From positions 248,001 to 312,000 of the forward strand of contig CAMFGY010000001.1 of the NCBI GenBank assembly GCA_945952065.1: 64,000 nucleotides of DNA. The letters run 5' to 3'. This DNA comes from an uncultured Burkholderiales bacterium (GTDB lineage Bacteria; Pseudomonadota; Gammaproteobacteria; Burkholderiales; Burkholderiaceae_C). Shown here piece after piece: positions 1 through 12,366 of this stretch (within the stretch, counting starts at the first letter, position 1; every line of letters starts with the position of its first letter). A program made the position numbers and the translations under genes. The notes beneath the pieces were generated by a model that saw only the letters and a program-made list of their open reading frames with translations, was not told the DNA's origin and did not search any database.

Positions 1-302
1 ATGGACGCCGAAGCCATGGCATGGCCGGAGATGCCGGTGAAGTCCCAGGCGGCCACACCAAGCCCCCATCCAAAGAACGCCAGCTTGCTGGCCGCCGTCA
101 GAGCGATGGCCAGACTCAAACTCAGCAGCCAACGCCAAGCGGTATCAACTCGCGCCCCAGAGGACGGGGCCGCCCGCTGCTGCATCCACAGCCCGGCCAT
201 CGCCAACAAAGCCATGGGCAGCAAAAGCTGCACCTCACCCAGCCGGGTCAAGAACTGCCAAGCGGGCATGGGCACGCTGAGGGATAGGGGGCCTGGACTC
301 AT
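1..302 (-). CDS. PAP2-family membrane phosphatase, N-terminal part
   Basis: The reverse strand reads from an ATG at 302 without a stop to the left edge, giving about 100 residues; the C-terminal part lies outside the window. The translation starts MSPGPLSLSVPMPAWQF, has two hydrophobic helices (about residues 25-45 and 55-75) and reaches FTGISGHAMASAS near the edge. The SGHxxxA string is the second phosphatase motif of the PAP2/phosphatidic acid phosphatase family, so it is probably an inner-membrane lipid-phosphate or pyrophosphate phosphatase. An in-frame ATG at 311 is an alternative start and neither has a clear ribosome binding site. The plus-strand frame over the same bases has no recognisable protein character. 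Confidence 0.72.
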   Translation of the reverse strand, partial: MSPGPLSLSVPMPAWQFLTRLGEVQLLLPMALLAMAGLWMQQRAAPSSGARVDTAWRWLLSLSLAIALTAASKLAFFGWGLGVAAWDFTGISGHAMASAS

Positions 303-360
303 GGGCCCCATGCTAGCCGCTTGTCATGACGAATCCATGCAGCGGCGCCGGGCCCCAGCT

Positions 361-1110
361 TCAAGGCGTCTTGACCGACACCGAGCCTTCTTCAGTCATA
401 TAGCTGACGCTCATGAACGCGCCCAAGCTGCCATCGGTCAAGACTTGATGGCATTGCGAGCCTTCCCGCGTGAAGCCACTCGCCACCACTTTGGACTTGC
501 GGTTCAAGCACAGCAAGACCCGCCCGGCTTCTTCTTTCAGCTGCCAGGTGTCGACATAGTTGGCTTCCACCGCGGCGCCGAAAGCACAGCTCACGTATTC
601 CACGCCGCTGCCATTGGAGCCGCTGTCGCCCACTTTGGCGCTGCGCGGAAAGCTGCCTTTGGTCTGCGCCATTTCGCAGGCGTTATCGCTGCGCGCGCTG
701 TTGGCTTCGGTCTGAAACACCGCCGGATCAAAAAACAACTCCGAGCTTGATGTCTGGCTGAGCCCATTGGCAGTCAGCTTCATTTCTTGCAAGGTGTAGG
801 CGTAGGACTTGCCGTTGACCGGGAAGATTGCGGTCCCCGTTTTGGGCGTCAAACTCAGAGTCATGGTCACAGGGACGCTGCCGGAGCTGCCACTCAAGGT
901 CCAGCTCTGCGCCTTGGTGTAGTACTGGCTCATGGTGGCCTGCAGGTCATAGCTGCTGGGCTTGACCGGCTCAGGCTCGGGCGAGCTGCTGCCGCCACCG
1001 CCGCAGGCTTGCAAAAGACCCAGGCTCAGGGCCAAAGCTGCGCTGCTCAGCGCGTGAGGACGACGCAGCCCATGGGGTGCGCTGGCATTAGACGTTCGCT
1101 TGATGCGCAT
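361..1110 (-). CDS. Secreted lipoprotein, unknown function
   Basis: This encodes a 249-aa protein with an n-region rich in Arg and Lys, a hydrophobic segment ending LGLLQAC (lipobox, lipidated Cys near residue 36), then GGGGSSSPEPEPV, a flexible Gly/Ser/Pro tether. The mature part is beta-rich by eye and has cysteines in DNACEM, VSCAFG, LLCLN and SQCHQ that could form two disulfides. I do not recognise a family. It lies downstream of and co-directional with ppk2, 96 bp away. It is one of several lipoproteins here with Gly runs directly after the Cys, so outer-membrane or surface placement is plausible but inferred. Confidence 0.75.
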   Translation of the reverse strand: MRIKRTSNASAPHGLRRPHALSSAALALSLGLLQACGGGGSSSPEPEPVKPSSYDLQATMSQYYTKAQSWTLSGSSGSVPVTMTLSLTPKTGTAIFPVNGKSYAYTLQEMKLTANGLSQTSSSELFFDPAVFQTEANSARSDNACEMAQTKGSFPRSAKVGDSGSNGSGVEYVSCAFGAAVEANYVDTWQLKEEAGRVLLCLNRKSKVVASGFTREGSQCHQVLTDGSLGAFMSVSYMTEEGSVSVKTP

Positions 1111-1206
1111 GGTGAAAGCTCAGTTGTCGAGCAGAGTGAAGGGCGGGCGCATTGCACCCCGCCGCTACCCGCAAGGTCCATCGCCCCAAATGGGGAGCAC
1201 GGAGCT

Positions 1207-2148
1207 TCAGTAAATCTCCGGCACGATCATTTCCGGCGGCACCGGTTGGCGCAGATAGTCTTCATGACGCTCCCGCGGCGGCAGGGTCACGGGCGCGTGC
1301 TCGATCTCGTGATAGGGCATTTGCGCCAGCAAATGCGCCATGCAGTTCAGGCGCGCTTTCTTCTTGTCCACGGCCTGCACCACCCACCACGGCGCTTCAG
1401 GGATGTGGGTGCGCTCCAGCATGGTTTCCTTGACCTTGGTGTAGTCCTCCCAACGGCGGCGCGATTCCAAGTCCATGGGGCTGAGCTTCCACTGCTTCAG
1501 CGGGTCGTGAATGCGCCCCAGAAAGCGGGTGTGCTGCTCTTCGTCGGTGATCGAGAACCAATACTTGATGACCTGGATGCCGGCGCGCACCAGCATTTTT
1601 TCGAACTCGGGCACGGAACGGAAGAACTCCTCGTACTCGTCGTCGCTGCAAAAACCCATCACCCGCTCCACACCGGCACGGTTGTACCAGCTGCGGTCAA
1701 ACAGCACGATCTCACCGCCAGCCGGCAGGTGCGAAATATAGCGTTGGAAGTACCACTGGGTGCGCTCGCGGTCATTCGGCGCCGGCAACGCGGCGACCCG
1801 GCAGACGCGCAGATTCAAACGCTGGGTGATGCGCTTGATGACGCCGCCTTTGCCGGCGGCATCGCGGCCTTCAAAAATGATGACGGCCTTGTGCTTGGTG
1901 TGCACCACCCAGTCCTGCAGCTTGACCAGCTCACCTTGCAGGCGAAACAGCTCTTTGAAATAGGCCCGGCGCTGCAGGCGCTGCTCGGCACTGAAAGAGC
2001 CGCTGCCTTCGCCAAAGGCGCGGTCGTCGATCTCCATCTCCAGTTCTTCGTCGTAACTGTCGATCAGATCGGCCTGCATGCGCTGCATCATTTCGGCATG
2101 GGGGTCCACCGCGCCATTCGGCGCGGGGCGGGGGGTATCACTGCTCAT
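1207..2148 (-). CDS. ppk2: Polyphosphate kinase 2 (PPK2)
   Basis: A 313-aa cytosolic enzyme of the PPK2 family, which transfers phosphate between polyphosphate and nucleotides, usually phosphorylating GDP or ADP from polyP. The Walker A motif GRDAAGKGG is at about residues 94-102, the Walker B/lid signature LFDRSWYNRAGVERVMGF at about 149-166, and the C-terminal half carries the conserved KYWFSI, RRWEDYTKVKE and PWWVV strings. Length and motif order fit single-domain PPK2. It is the only polyphosphate gene in the window. The start lacks a good Shine-Dalgarno sequence but is the first ATG before the conserved part. Nucleotide preference cannot be told from sequence alone. Confidence 0.93.
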   Translation of the reverse strand: MSSDTPRPAPNGAVDPHAEMMQRMQADLIDSYDEELEMEIDDRAFGEGSGSFSAEQRLQRRAYFKELFRLQGELVKLQDWVVHTKHKAVIIFEGRDAAGKGGVIKRITQRLNLRVCRVAALPAPNDRERTQWYFQRYISHLPAGGEIVLFDRSWYNRAGVERVMGFCSDDEYEEFFRSVPEFEKMLVRAGIQVIKYWFSITDEEQHTRFLGRIHDPLKQWKLSPMDLESRRRWEDYTKVKETMLERTHIPEAPWWVVQAVDKKKARLNCMAHLLAQMPYHEIEHAPVTLPPRERHEDYLRQPVPPEMIVPEIY

Positions 2149-2232
2149 AGGGAAGGCGCTTGAAGAAGAAGACCCAGCATTTCTGCAATCAAGCCAGCCT
2201 GCCCGCAGACCGTGACACGCCGATGAAAATGC

Positions 2233-4539
2233 TCAGGCCAGCTGCAAATGCTTCAACACCGCCCGCTTGGGGCCCAGCGGCAGGGCTTGCACGCTGAAGG
2301 CAAAGTCTTCGGCCGGCATGGGGCGGCCGTAGTGCCAGCCCTGGGCCCAGTCGCAGCCTTCGCGCTGCAACCAAGCCGCTTGCTCTGCGGTCTCCACCCC
2401 CTCGGCCAGCACATCCAGATGCAGGCTGCGCGCCAGCACGATGACGGTGCGGGCAATCGCGGCGACGTTGGCGTCCTGCCCCAACTCCGACACAAAGCTG
2501 CGGTCGATCTTGAGCGTGTTGACCGGCATGCGGCGCAGATAAGACAGCGAGGAATAGCCGGTGCCAAAGTCGTCGATGGCCACGCGCACGCCGCGCGACT
2601 TCAAGGCACCCAGCAGCTCAATGGCACCCTCGGCGTCTTCCAGCAGCAAGCTCTCGGTGACTTCCAATTCCAGCGCTTGGGCCGGGCAGCCGGTTTCCGA
2701 CAAGATGCGGTCCACCGAGGCGACAAAGTCCGGCTGGCGCAATTGCCGCGCCGACACATTCACCGCCACCTGTTGCGGCTTGCCCGCCACGCCTTGCCAG
2801 CGCGCCGCCTGGGCGCAAGCGGTTTCCAACACCCAGCGACCAATCGGAATGATCAAGCCTGTTTCTTCCGCCAAAGGGATGAATTCAGCAGGCGACACCG
2901 GCCCGCGTGTCGGGTGCCGCCAACGCAGCAAGGCTTCGGCGCCAATCAGCTCACCGTCGGACAGGCGCACCTGCGGCTGGTACTCGAGTTTGAACTGGGC
3001 CACTTCGGTGGCATGGCGCAGCGCATGGGTCAACTCGAAGCGGTGTTTGACGGCCTGCGTCAGCTCCGGCCGGTAGGCCTGCACCGTGTTGCGGGCATGG
3101 GCCTTGGCACGCACCATGGCCGCCTCGGCATTGCGCAACAAATCGTCAACGTTCTCGCCATCGGTGGGGAACAGGGCCAAGCCAATGCTGGCGCCCAGAT
3201 TGAAGCGTTTGCTGATCTCCACCGCACCGTCAAAAATGGGCTCGCGCATGGCATCGATCAAGCGCTCGCCCAAGCGCATCGAGGTTTCTTCATCCACCAG
3301 ACCCGAGAGCACGATGACAAACTCATCTGCCCCCACCCGCGCCACCGTGTCGCTGGTGCGCAGCGATTGGTTGAAGCGCTCGGCCGCGGCCTTCAAGACG
3401 GCATCGCCGGCGCTGTGGCCGGCAATGTCATTGAGCTCGCGGAAACCATCCAAGTCCACATACAGCACCGCCACACAGGTGTGGTCGCGCTGAGCTTGGC
3501 TGAGTTGCTGCTCGATGCGGTCCCGCAGCAGGGCCAGATTGGGCAGGCCGGTCAAACGGTCGTGCAGCTTTTGATGCAGCAGCTCGGCTTCGGTCTGCTT
3601 GATGCGCGAGATGTCGGTCAAGACCGCCAAGTAGTGCGGCTCGCCGCCCTGCTCGGCCGGTGGCACGCACACCAGGGTGACCCACAGCGGGATGCAACGA
3701 CCGTCTTTGTGGCGGTCGATCAACTCGCCGCTCCATTTACCCGTGCTGCCCACTTCGGCCCAGAGCTGCTTGAGCACCTCGGGGTCTTGCTCACTCAGCT
3801 GCAGATAGTGCGGCATGGTGCCGAGCAACTCATCGCAGGCGTAGCCGGTGATGGCGCTGAGCGCGGGGTTGACGTCGCGGATCAACAGATCCGCGTCCAT
3901 CATCATGATGCCCTCGCCGCAATGCTCGAACACGGTGATGGCCCGGTGCAGCTTGGTGGTGGCCTCACGCAGCGCCGTCACATCGCGGGCCACACCGATC
4001 TGCCCCAGGCATTGGCCTTCGTCAAACACCTGAGCCTGCACCACATCCAAACACGCACGGTGCCCGCCGGGCTGGTTCACCCAAGCCATGGTGCGCTGGG
4101 TCGTGCCGGCGCCTGCCAGGGCTGAACTCCACTCGGGGCATTGATCCAACTCATCGTCCCGGCGGCCGATCAGCTGCGCCTCGGTCAAGCCGGTGCAACG
4201 TTCAAACGCCGGGTTCGCGCCCTCATAAGCGCCGTTGGCATCTTTGAAGTACACCGGGTCAGGAATTGCATTGAGCAAAGCGCTGAGCTTGCTGCGCTCG
4301 CGCCGCACCCGCGCCAACTCGGTGCGGCGCTGGCGCAGCCGCAGGCGCTGCGACTGCACCAAGGCCAGCACCAAGCCCATGGCCAAAGCGCCCAGCAAGC
4401 TGAAAGCGACCAGCCAGGTGACAGGATCGGACGGATTGATGCCGCGTACGTCCAGGCTATGAGCCCGGACGGGTGCAGCAGCACAGAGCGCCAGCAAGGC
4501 GCCCATGGCCGCTTTCCAGCGGTGGAGTGAATGTGTCAT
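2233..4539 (-). CDS. PAS-PAS-GGDEF-EAL c-di-GMP protein
   Basis: A 768-aa inner-membrane signalling protein. A signal-like segment (residues 10-27) and a transmembrane helix (about 43-62) precede a PAS domain (about 85-195), a second PAS (about 200-315), a GGDEF domain (about 325-490) and an EAL domain (about 505-750). The cyclase signature reads GADEF (403-407), so the first glycine position of GGDEF is displaced, although an I-site RxxD sits five residues before it. The EAL half is intact by motif: EAL at 535-537, [14 protein letters not shown] and LKIDRSF. The simplest reading is a c-di-GMP phosphodiesterase with a regulatory or weakly active GGDEF domain. The ligand of the PAS domains is unknown. 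Confidence 0.93.
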   Translation of the reverse strand: MTHSLHRWKAAMGALLALCAAAPVRAHSLDVRGINPSDPVTWLVAFSLLGALAMGLVLALVQSQRLRLRQRRTELARVRRERSKLSALLNAIPDPVYFKDANGAYEGANPAFERCTGLTEAQLIGRRDDELDQCPEWSSALAGAGTTQRTMAWVNQPGGHRACLDVVQAQVFDEGQCLGQIGVARDVTALREATTKLHRAITVFEHCGEGIMMMDADLLIRDVNPALSAITGYACDELLGTMPHYLQLSEQDPEVLKQLWAEVGSTGKWSGELIDRHKDGRCIPLWVTLVCVPPAEQGGEPHYLAVLTDISRIKQTEAELLHQKLHDRLTGLPNLALLRDRIEQQLSQAQRDHTCVAVLYVDLDGFRELNDIAGHSAGDAVLKAAAERFNQSLRTSDTVARVGADEFVIVLSGLVDEETSMRLGERLIDAMREPIFDGAVEISKRFNLGASIGLALFPTDGENVDDLLRNAEAAMVRAKAHARNTVQAYRPELTQAVKHRFELTHALRHATEVAQFKLEYQPQVRLSDGELIGAEALLRWRHPTRGPVSPAEFIPLAEETGLIIPIGRWVLETACAQAARWQGVAGKPQQVAVNVSARQLRQPDFVASVDRILSETGCPAQALELEVTESLLLEDAEGAIELLGALKSRGVRVAIDDFGTGYSSLSYLRRMPVNTLKIDRSFVSELGQDANVAAIARTVIVLARSLHLDVLAEGVETAEQAAWLQREGCDWAQGWHYGRPMPAEDFAFSVQALPLGPKRAVLKHLQLA

Positions 4540-4721
4540 CAGCTACCGAATCTCTTGCTTTCACAGCCCCCTCCCCGCGCTTCTCTTCTGGACCCAAGCG
4601 GGGTGACGCTGCTTCGCGTTTTTGACCTTCCAGCTCACCCGCCGCCATTGCTCGGCTGCGGGTAGCCCCTCGTTCTCGTCGTTTCGGTAGTGTCTGTGGC
4701 CGACTTGAGCCTGACTAGGGT

Positions 4722-8298
<3,577 letters not shown>

Positions 8299-8350
8299 GT
8301 CTCAACTCCTGCGCGCCCGGACGGGGGCTGAGCTGAGGCAAGATGGCGGC

Positions 8351-9319
8351 ATGTCCGCCACTGTCGCCCCGCCCACCCCTCGCCCACCGCCCCAGAGCCG
8401 AGCCTCGCGTCACAGCCTCGCGGTCGGTTTGGCCATCGTGCTCGCCTGGGGGCTGAACTTCCCGCTGCAGAAGGCGCTGTTGACGGCCATGCAGCCCGAG
8501 GGCTTTTTGTTCCTGCGCTTCGCGCTGATGCCGCTGTTGGTGACGGGCCTGCTCTTGCATCGCTATGGTCGGCATTGGCCCAAGGTCTCGCGTGCCGATG
8601 CCTGGGCGCTGGTGCGCTTGGGCCTGCTGGGTCAAGGCCTGCATCTGGCCCTGAGCAGCTATGGCATTCACTTCTCGACGCCGTTTTCAAGCTCGGTGCT
8701 GCTGGCCTGCGGGCCGGTCTTCACCCTGCTGATCCTGCGTGCCCTGGGCATCGAGAAGCTGCGCAAAACCCAGCTGGCCGGCATGGCCGTGGCCGCGGCC
8801 GGGGCGCTGCTCTTCATGTCGGACAAGCTCTTGGCCGCCAACTGGCGCGCCAGCGGCGGCGACGCGATTTTGCTGCTGGCCGCCGCCATGTTCAGCTACT
8901 ACACCGTGGCCGCCAAGCCCTTGATCGCGCGGCATGGTGCCGTGTTGGTGATGTGTTATGCCAGCCTGGCGGCCACGCTGCCGGTGCTGGCCTATGCCTG
9001 GCCGGTGGCGCGGGCGGTCGATTGGTCGGCCATCACGCCGCTGCTGTGGCTGGGCACGGTCTGGGCGGTGGCTGGCATTGGCTTTTTGACCTGGTTGGCC
9101 TGGGGCTGGGTGAACGCCGAGCGCGGCGTGGCGCGCACCGCGCCGCTGATCTATCTGATGCCGCCGATTGCCGGCCTGGCCGCTTGGCTCAGCACCGGCG
9201 AACAGTTCACCGCACCCAAATTGTTGGGCGCCGCCCTCACCTTGGCCGGCGTGGCCTGGGCGCAGTTCTCACCCCAAAGCGCCCGGCCCGCCCTGGACTC
9301 CAGCTTGCCCCTCGATTGA
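8351..9319 (+). CDS. EamA/DMT-family transporter
   Basis: A 322-aa inner-membrane protein with about ten hydrophobic helices arranged as two EamA repeats, roughly residues 22-155 and 170-305. Family features include AWGLNFPLQKALL in helix 1, FSSSVLLACGPVFTLL, and the second-repeat YLMPPIAGLAAWL. DMT transporters export or import small metabolites such as amino acids or nucleosides; the substrate cannot be inferred here. The short Pro/Arg-rich N-terminus is cytoplasmic. It begins 52 bp after the DUF4397 gene and precedes a carboxylesterase by 72 bp, all co-directional. Confidence 0.9.
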   Translation: MSATVAPPTPRPPPQSRASRHSLAVGLAIVLAWGLNFPLQKALLTAMQPEGFLFLRFALMPLLVTGLLLHRYGRHWPKVSRADAWALVRLGLLGQGLHLALSSYGIHFSTPFSSSVLLACGPVFTLLILRALGIEKLRKTQLAGMAVAAAGALLFMSDKLLAANWRASGGDAILLLAAAMFSYYTVAAKPLIARHGAVLVMCYASLAATLPVLAYAWPVARAVDWSAITPLLWLGTVWAVAGIGFLTWLAWGWVNAERGVARTAPLIYLMPPIAGLAAWLSTGEQFTAPKLLGAALTLAGVAWAQFSPQSARPALDSSLPLD

Positions 9320-9391
9320 GGCGCCGTGCCGGCTCGTGCGCAAGCCGCTACCATGCCCGCATCATTCTGACCCGCTTAGAACGCACTGCCC

Positions 9392-10054
9392 ATGACCTTG
9401 CAAACCATTGAAATGCACCCGGCCGACGCCGCCCGAGCCAGCCTGATCATCCTGCACGGCCTGGGCGCCGATGGGGCCGATTTCGTCGCCATGGTCGACG
9501 CGCTACGGCTCAGCGAAGTGGGCCCGCTGCGCTGCGTGATGCCGCGCGCGCCGGAGCGGCCGGTGACGCTGAACAATGGCTATGTGATGCGGGCCTGGTA
9601 CGACCTCTATGGCCTGGAGACCCATCGCCGCGAGGACGAAGACGGGCTGCGGGCCTCGCTGCGTGAGGTTCACGCTTTAATCGACCGCGAACGCGAGCGC
9701 GGCGTGCCGGCTCATCGCATCGTGCTGGCGGGCTTCTCACAGGGCTGCGCCATGACCTTGCTGGCTGGGCTGCGCTACCCGGAGCGCCTGGGCGGCCTAG
9801 TGGGCCTGTCGGGCTATCTGCCCTTGATGGCCAGCACCGCCGCCGAGCGCCACCCGGCCAATGCGCAAGTGCCCATCTTCATGGCCCATGGCAGCCAGGA
9901 TGATGTGGTGGCCATCGAGCGCGGCCGCACGGCACGCGACGCGCTGGCCGCGCTGGGCTACCGCATCGATTGGCACGACTACCCCATGGCCCACTCGATG
10001 TGCATGGAAGAAGTCAATGACTTGAATCGCTGGCTGCTGCAGGTCTTGAAATAG
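9392..10054 (+). CDS. Carboxylesterase / phospholipase-like hydrolase
   Basis: A 220-aa alpha/beta hydrolase of the phospholipase/carboxylesterase family (close in form to the small bacterial carboxylesterase EstB). LHGLGADGADF forms the oxyanion region, GFSQG places the nucleophile at Ser116, GSQDDVV supplies the acid near Asp170/171, and MAHSMC gives His201. No signal peptide is present, so it is cytosolic. Natural substrates are probably short-chain esters. It is complete and ordinary in length. A LEA14-like lipoprotein gene follows 40 bp downstream and could be co-transcribed. Confidence 0.93.
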   Translation: MTLQTIEMHPADAARASLIILHGLGADGADFVAMVDALRLSEVGPLRCVMPRAPERPVTLNNGYVMRAWYDLYGLETHRREDEDGLRASLREVHALIDRERERGVPAHRIVLAGFSQGCAMTLLAGLRYPERLGGLVGLSGYLPLMASTAAERHPANAQVPIFMAHGSQDDVVAIERGRTARDALAALGYRIDWHDYPMAHSMCMEEVNDLNRWLLQVLK

Positions 10055-10094
10055 CGGCTTATGCTGGCGGCCTGCCAAACACGAGCGCATTGCC

Positions 10095-10592
10095 ATGATT
10101 GCTTCACACCCCCTCGCTTCGCCCGCCTCCACCGCTTTTCGCGCCTGGCTGCTGGCGACCATTTGTTTGCTGATGCTGCTCCTGTCGGGCTGCGCGGTGC
10201 TGCCGCATCGCGATGCCCTGAAGGTGCAGGTGGCCGGCATCGAGTCGATGCGTGGCGAGGGGCTGGAGCTGCGTTTTCTGGTCAAGCTGCGGGTGCAAAA
10301 CCCAAATGACGCCGCCATCGAGTACGACGGTGTGGCGCTGGATCTGGCGCTCAATGGCAAGAGCTTTGCCAGCGGCGTCAGCGATCAAAAAGGCGTGGTG
10401 CCGCGCTTTGGCGACAGCGTGCTGGAAGTGCCCCTGACGGTCTCGGCCTTTGCCGCGGTGCGCCAGGCCATCAGCCTGCCCGGCGCGGCCGAGAAAGGCG
10501 AGCTGCCCTACGAGCTCAGCGGCAAGCTGGCGGGCGGCTTGTTTGGCACCGTGCGCTTCAACAGCAGTGGCACGCTGAAGCTGCCGAACTGA
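10095..10592 (+). CDS. LEA type 2 (WHy domain) lipoprotein
   Basis: A 165-aa lipoprotein with signal peptide ending MLLLSGC (lipobox LSGC). The mature domain, with ELRFLVKLRVQNPNDAAIEYDGVALDLALNGKSF split over about residues 57-91, matches the LEA14/WHy fold, whose hallmark is the N-P-N-x-x-x-I-x-Y/V-x-G pattern. These proteins are associated with stress tolerance but have no established enzymatic activity. It ends only four bases from the convergent diguanylate cyclase gene, with no obvious terminator between them. Confidence 0.85.
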   Translation: MIASHPLASPASTAFRAWLLATICLLMLLLSGCAVLPHRDALKVQVAGIESMRGEGLELRFLVKLRVQNPNDAAIEYDGVALDLALNGKSFASGVSDQKGVVPRFGDSVLEVPLTVSAFAAVRQAISLPGAAEKGELPYELSGKLAGGLFGTVRFNSSGTLKLPN

Positions 10593-10596
10593 GGTT

Positions 10597-12366
10597 TTAG
10601 GTTTTGAGGTCTGAGTAAAAGCGCAGCCCGCCCTGGCCCACGGCTTTGGCGGCGTACATGGCCTGGTCGGCCTTGGCCATGATCTCGGCACGGGTCTGCC
10701 CATCTTGCGGGTAGCGGCCGATGCCGATGCTGGCCCCGAGTTGCAGTTGATGGCCTTCGTAGGCAATCGGGGCGGTCAGGCCATTGAGTAGCTTTTCGGC
10801 AATGGCGGCAATGTGCGCCATATCGGTTTGCGCATCCAGCAAAACCACGAACTCATCGCCCCCTAAGCGCGCCACGGTGTCCACCTCGCGCATCATGCCC
10901 AGCAAGCGCTCGGCCACGATCTTGAGCACGGCGTCGCCAGCGTCATGGCCGTAGCGGTCATTGAGCTGCTTGAAGCGGTCCAGATCAATGAACAGGACGC
11001 AGACGCCGCCGCCATGGCGCTTGGCATGCGCGCAGGCGGCGTCCAGCCGCGCTTCCAGCAGCCGCCGGTTCGGCAAGCCGGTCAAGGTGTCATGCTGGGC
11101 CAGGTGTTCCAGGGCCGCTTGCTTGCGCACCAGATCGGCCATCTGCCGTTCGATTTGCGCTTGCATCTGGGCAAAGTTGCGGGCCAAGCTGCCGATTTCG
11201 TCCTGGCGCTCCAGCGGCAAAGGGCCGGCAGTGAGGCCCTGGGCAAAGCGTTGGGCCGCCTCGCTGACGGCATTGATGGGTCGGGTGAAGTAACGCGCCA
11301 GACCCGCGGCCAGCAAGAGGCACAACAGGCACAAAGCGGCCACGATTTGCAAGGTGGAGGAAGCCAGCTCGCGGCTGCGCGCCAGCACATCCTCGAGCGG
11401 CTGGCCCAGGCCCAAGACCAGCTGGGCCTCGTTGGACCGCACGCGCAGGTCTTGCGCAATAAAGGCCGCCACGATGGGCGCCTTGGCAAAGGCTTTGTCA
11501 CGCGCCTCGAACACCACCTCGCTCTTGTGGCCCTGCACCAAGGCGCGATTGGGCGGCATCTCGTCCTGGATCAGCTGACGCTGACCGCGATCAAAGCCAA
11601 AGGTCTTGCTGGCATCCGGGTGGATCAAGATATCACCCTCAGCATTGGCCAGAAACACCTGATAGCTGCTCGGCAGATCGGCCTTCAGCAGTGCAAAAAA
11701 GCCCTGCAGATCCACATTGACCACCACCAGCCCCAAAGCCGCTTCCGACCCGGCCTGACCCGCCTCGCTGGCGGCCCGCACCGGCATGGCCAGTTGCAGC
11801 GTCGGCTGGTCTTGGCCCGCATTGGCGCTGAGCTCGTGATTGATGCTGATGCGGGACATATAGGTCTCACCCGCGGCCAAGGTCAGCGTGTCGGCCACAT
11901 AGTCGTAGTGGCCCTTCTCCTGCAAATCGGGCTCGCTGACCCGCAGCAAATCTTGGCCCCGCCGATCGACCCGCACCCGCTCCAGCCCATGGTCTCGGGC
12001 CGACACCAGGCGAAGCTGGAAGTACGCCGGGTTGGCCGCCATGAATTGACGGAACAGCGTGGCCATTTGCGCCGCCGCCTCCGACTCGCCGGGCTGCTGC
12101 AAAGCGGCCAGGGCCGCCGGGTGACTGCTCAAGACCTGCAAATGCCGGCTGATCTCTTCCCGGCTCACCGAGATGCGCCGAGCCAGCACCCGGGTCGAGG
12201 TCAGCAACTCTTCTTTGGCCGCATTGACCACCATCTCACGGCTGGCCTGATAGGCATAAAAGCCGGTCAAACCGGCCGCCAACACGCCCACGCTGGCCAA
12301 CAACAAGCCCAGCTTGACGGCCAGGCCCTGACCCAAGCCCTTGCTGCCACTCACAGCGCCACTCAT
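10597..12366 (-). CDS. dCache-HAMP-GGDEF diguanylate cyclase
   Basis: A 589-aa membrane protein that should make c-di-GMP from two GTP. Transmembrane helices (about 18-38 and 338-358) bracket a periplasmic double-Cache-like sensor domain, followed by HAMP (about 358-410) and a GGDEF domain. The signature GGDEF is intact at 502-506 and an inhibitory-site RxxD lies exactly five residues before it (Arg493-Asp496). The start codon overlaps the stop of the upstream solute-binding protein gene as ATGA, so the two proteins are translationally coupled. This suggests that the periplasmic binding protein presents ligand to the Cache domain, which is inference. Confidence 0.93.
   Translation of the reverse strand: MSGAVSGSKGLGQGLAVKLGLLLASVGVLAAGLTGFYAYQASREMVVNAAKEELLTSTRVLARRISVSREEISRHLQVLSSHPAALAALQQPGESEAAAQMATLFRQFMAANPAYFQLRLVSARDHGLERVRVDRRGQDLLRVSEPDLQEKGHYDYVADTLTLAAGETYMSRISINHELSANAGQDQPTLQLAMPVRAASEAGQAGSEAALGLVVVNVDLQGFFALLKADLPSSYQVFLANAEGDILIHPDASKTFGFDRGQRQLIQDEMPPNRALVQGHKSEVVFEARDKAFAKAPIVAAFIAQDLRVRSNEAQLVLGLGQPLEDVLARSRELASSTLQIVAALCLLCLLLAAGLARYFTRPINAVSEAAQRFAQGLTAGPLPLERQDEIGSLARNFAQMQAQIERQMADLVRKQAALEHLAQHDTLTGLPNRRLLEARLDAACAHAKRHGGGVCVLFIDLDRFKQLNDRYGHDAGDAVLKIVAERLLGMMREVDTVARLGGDEFVVLLDAQTDMAHIAAIAEKLLNGLTAPIAYEGHQLQLGASIGIGRYPQDGQTRAEIMAKADQAMYAAKAVGQGGLRFYSDLKT

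Noticed and set aside
1-750. A plus-strand frame starting at base 1
   Set aside because: It crosses the start of the PAP2 gene and the lipoprotein gene on the other strand and has no recognisable protein features.
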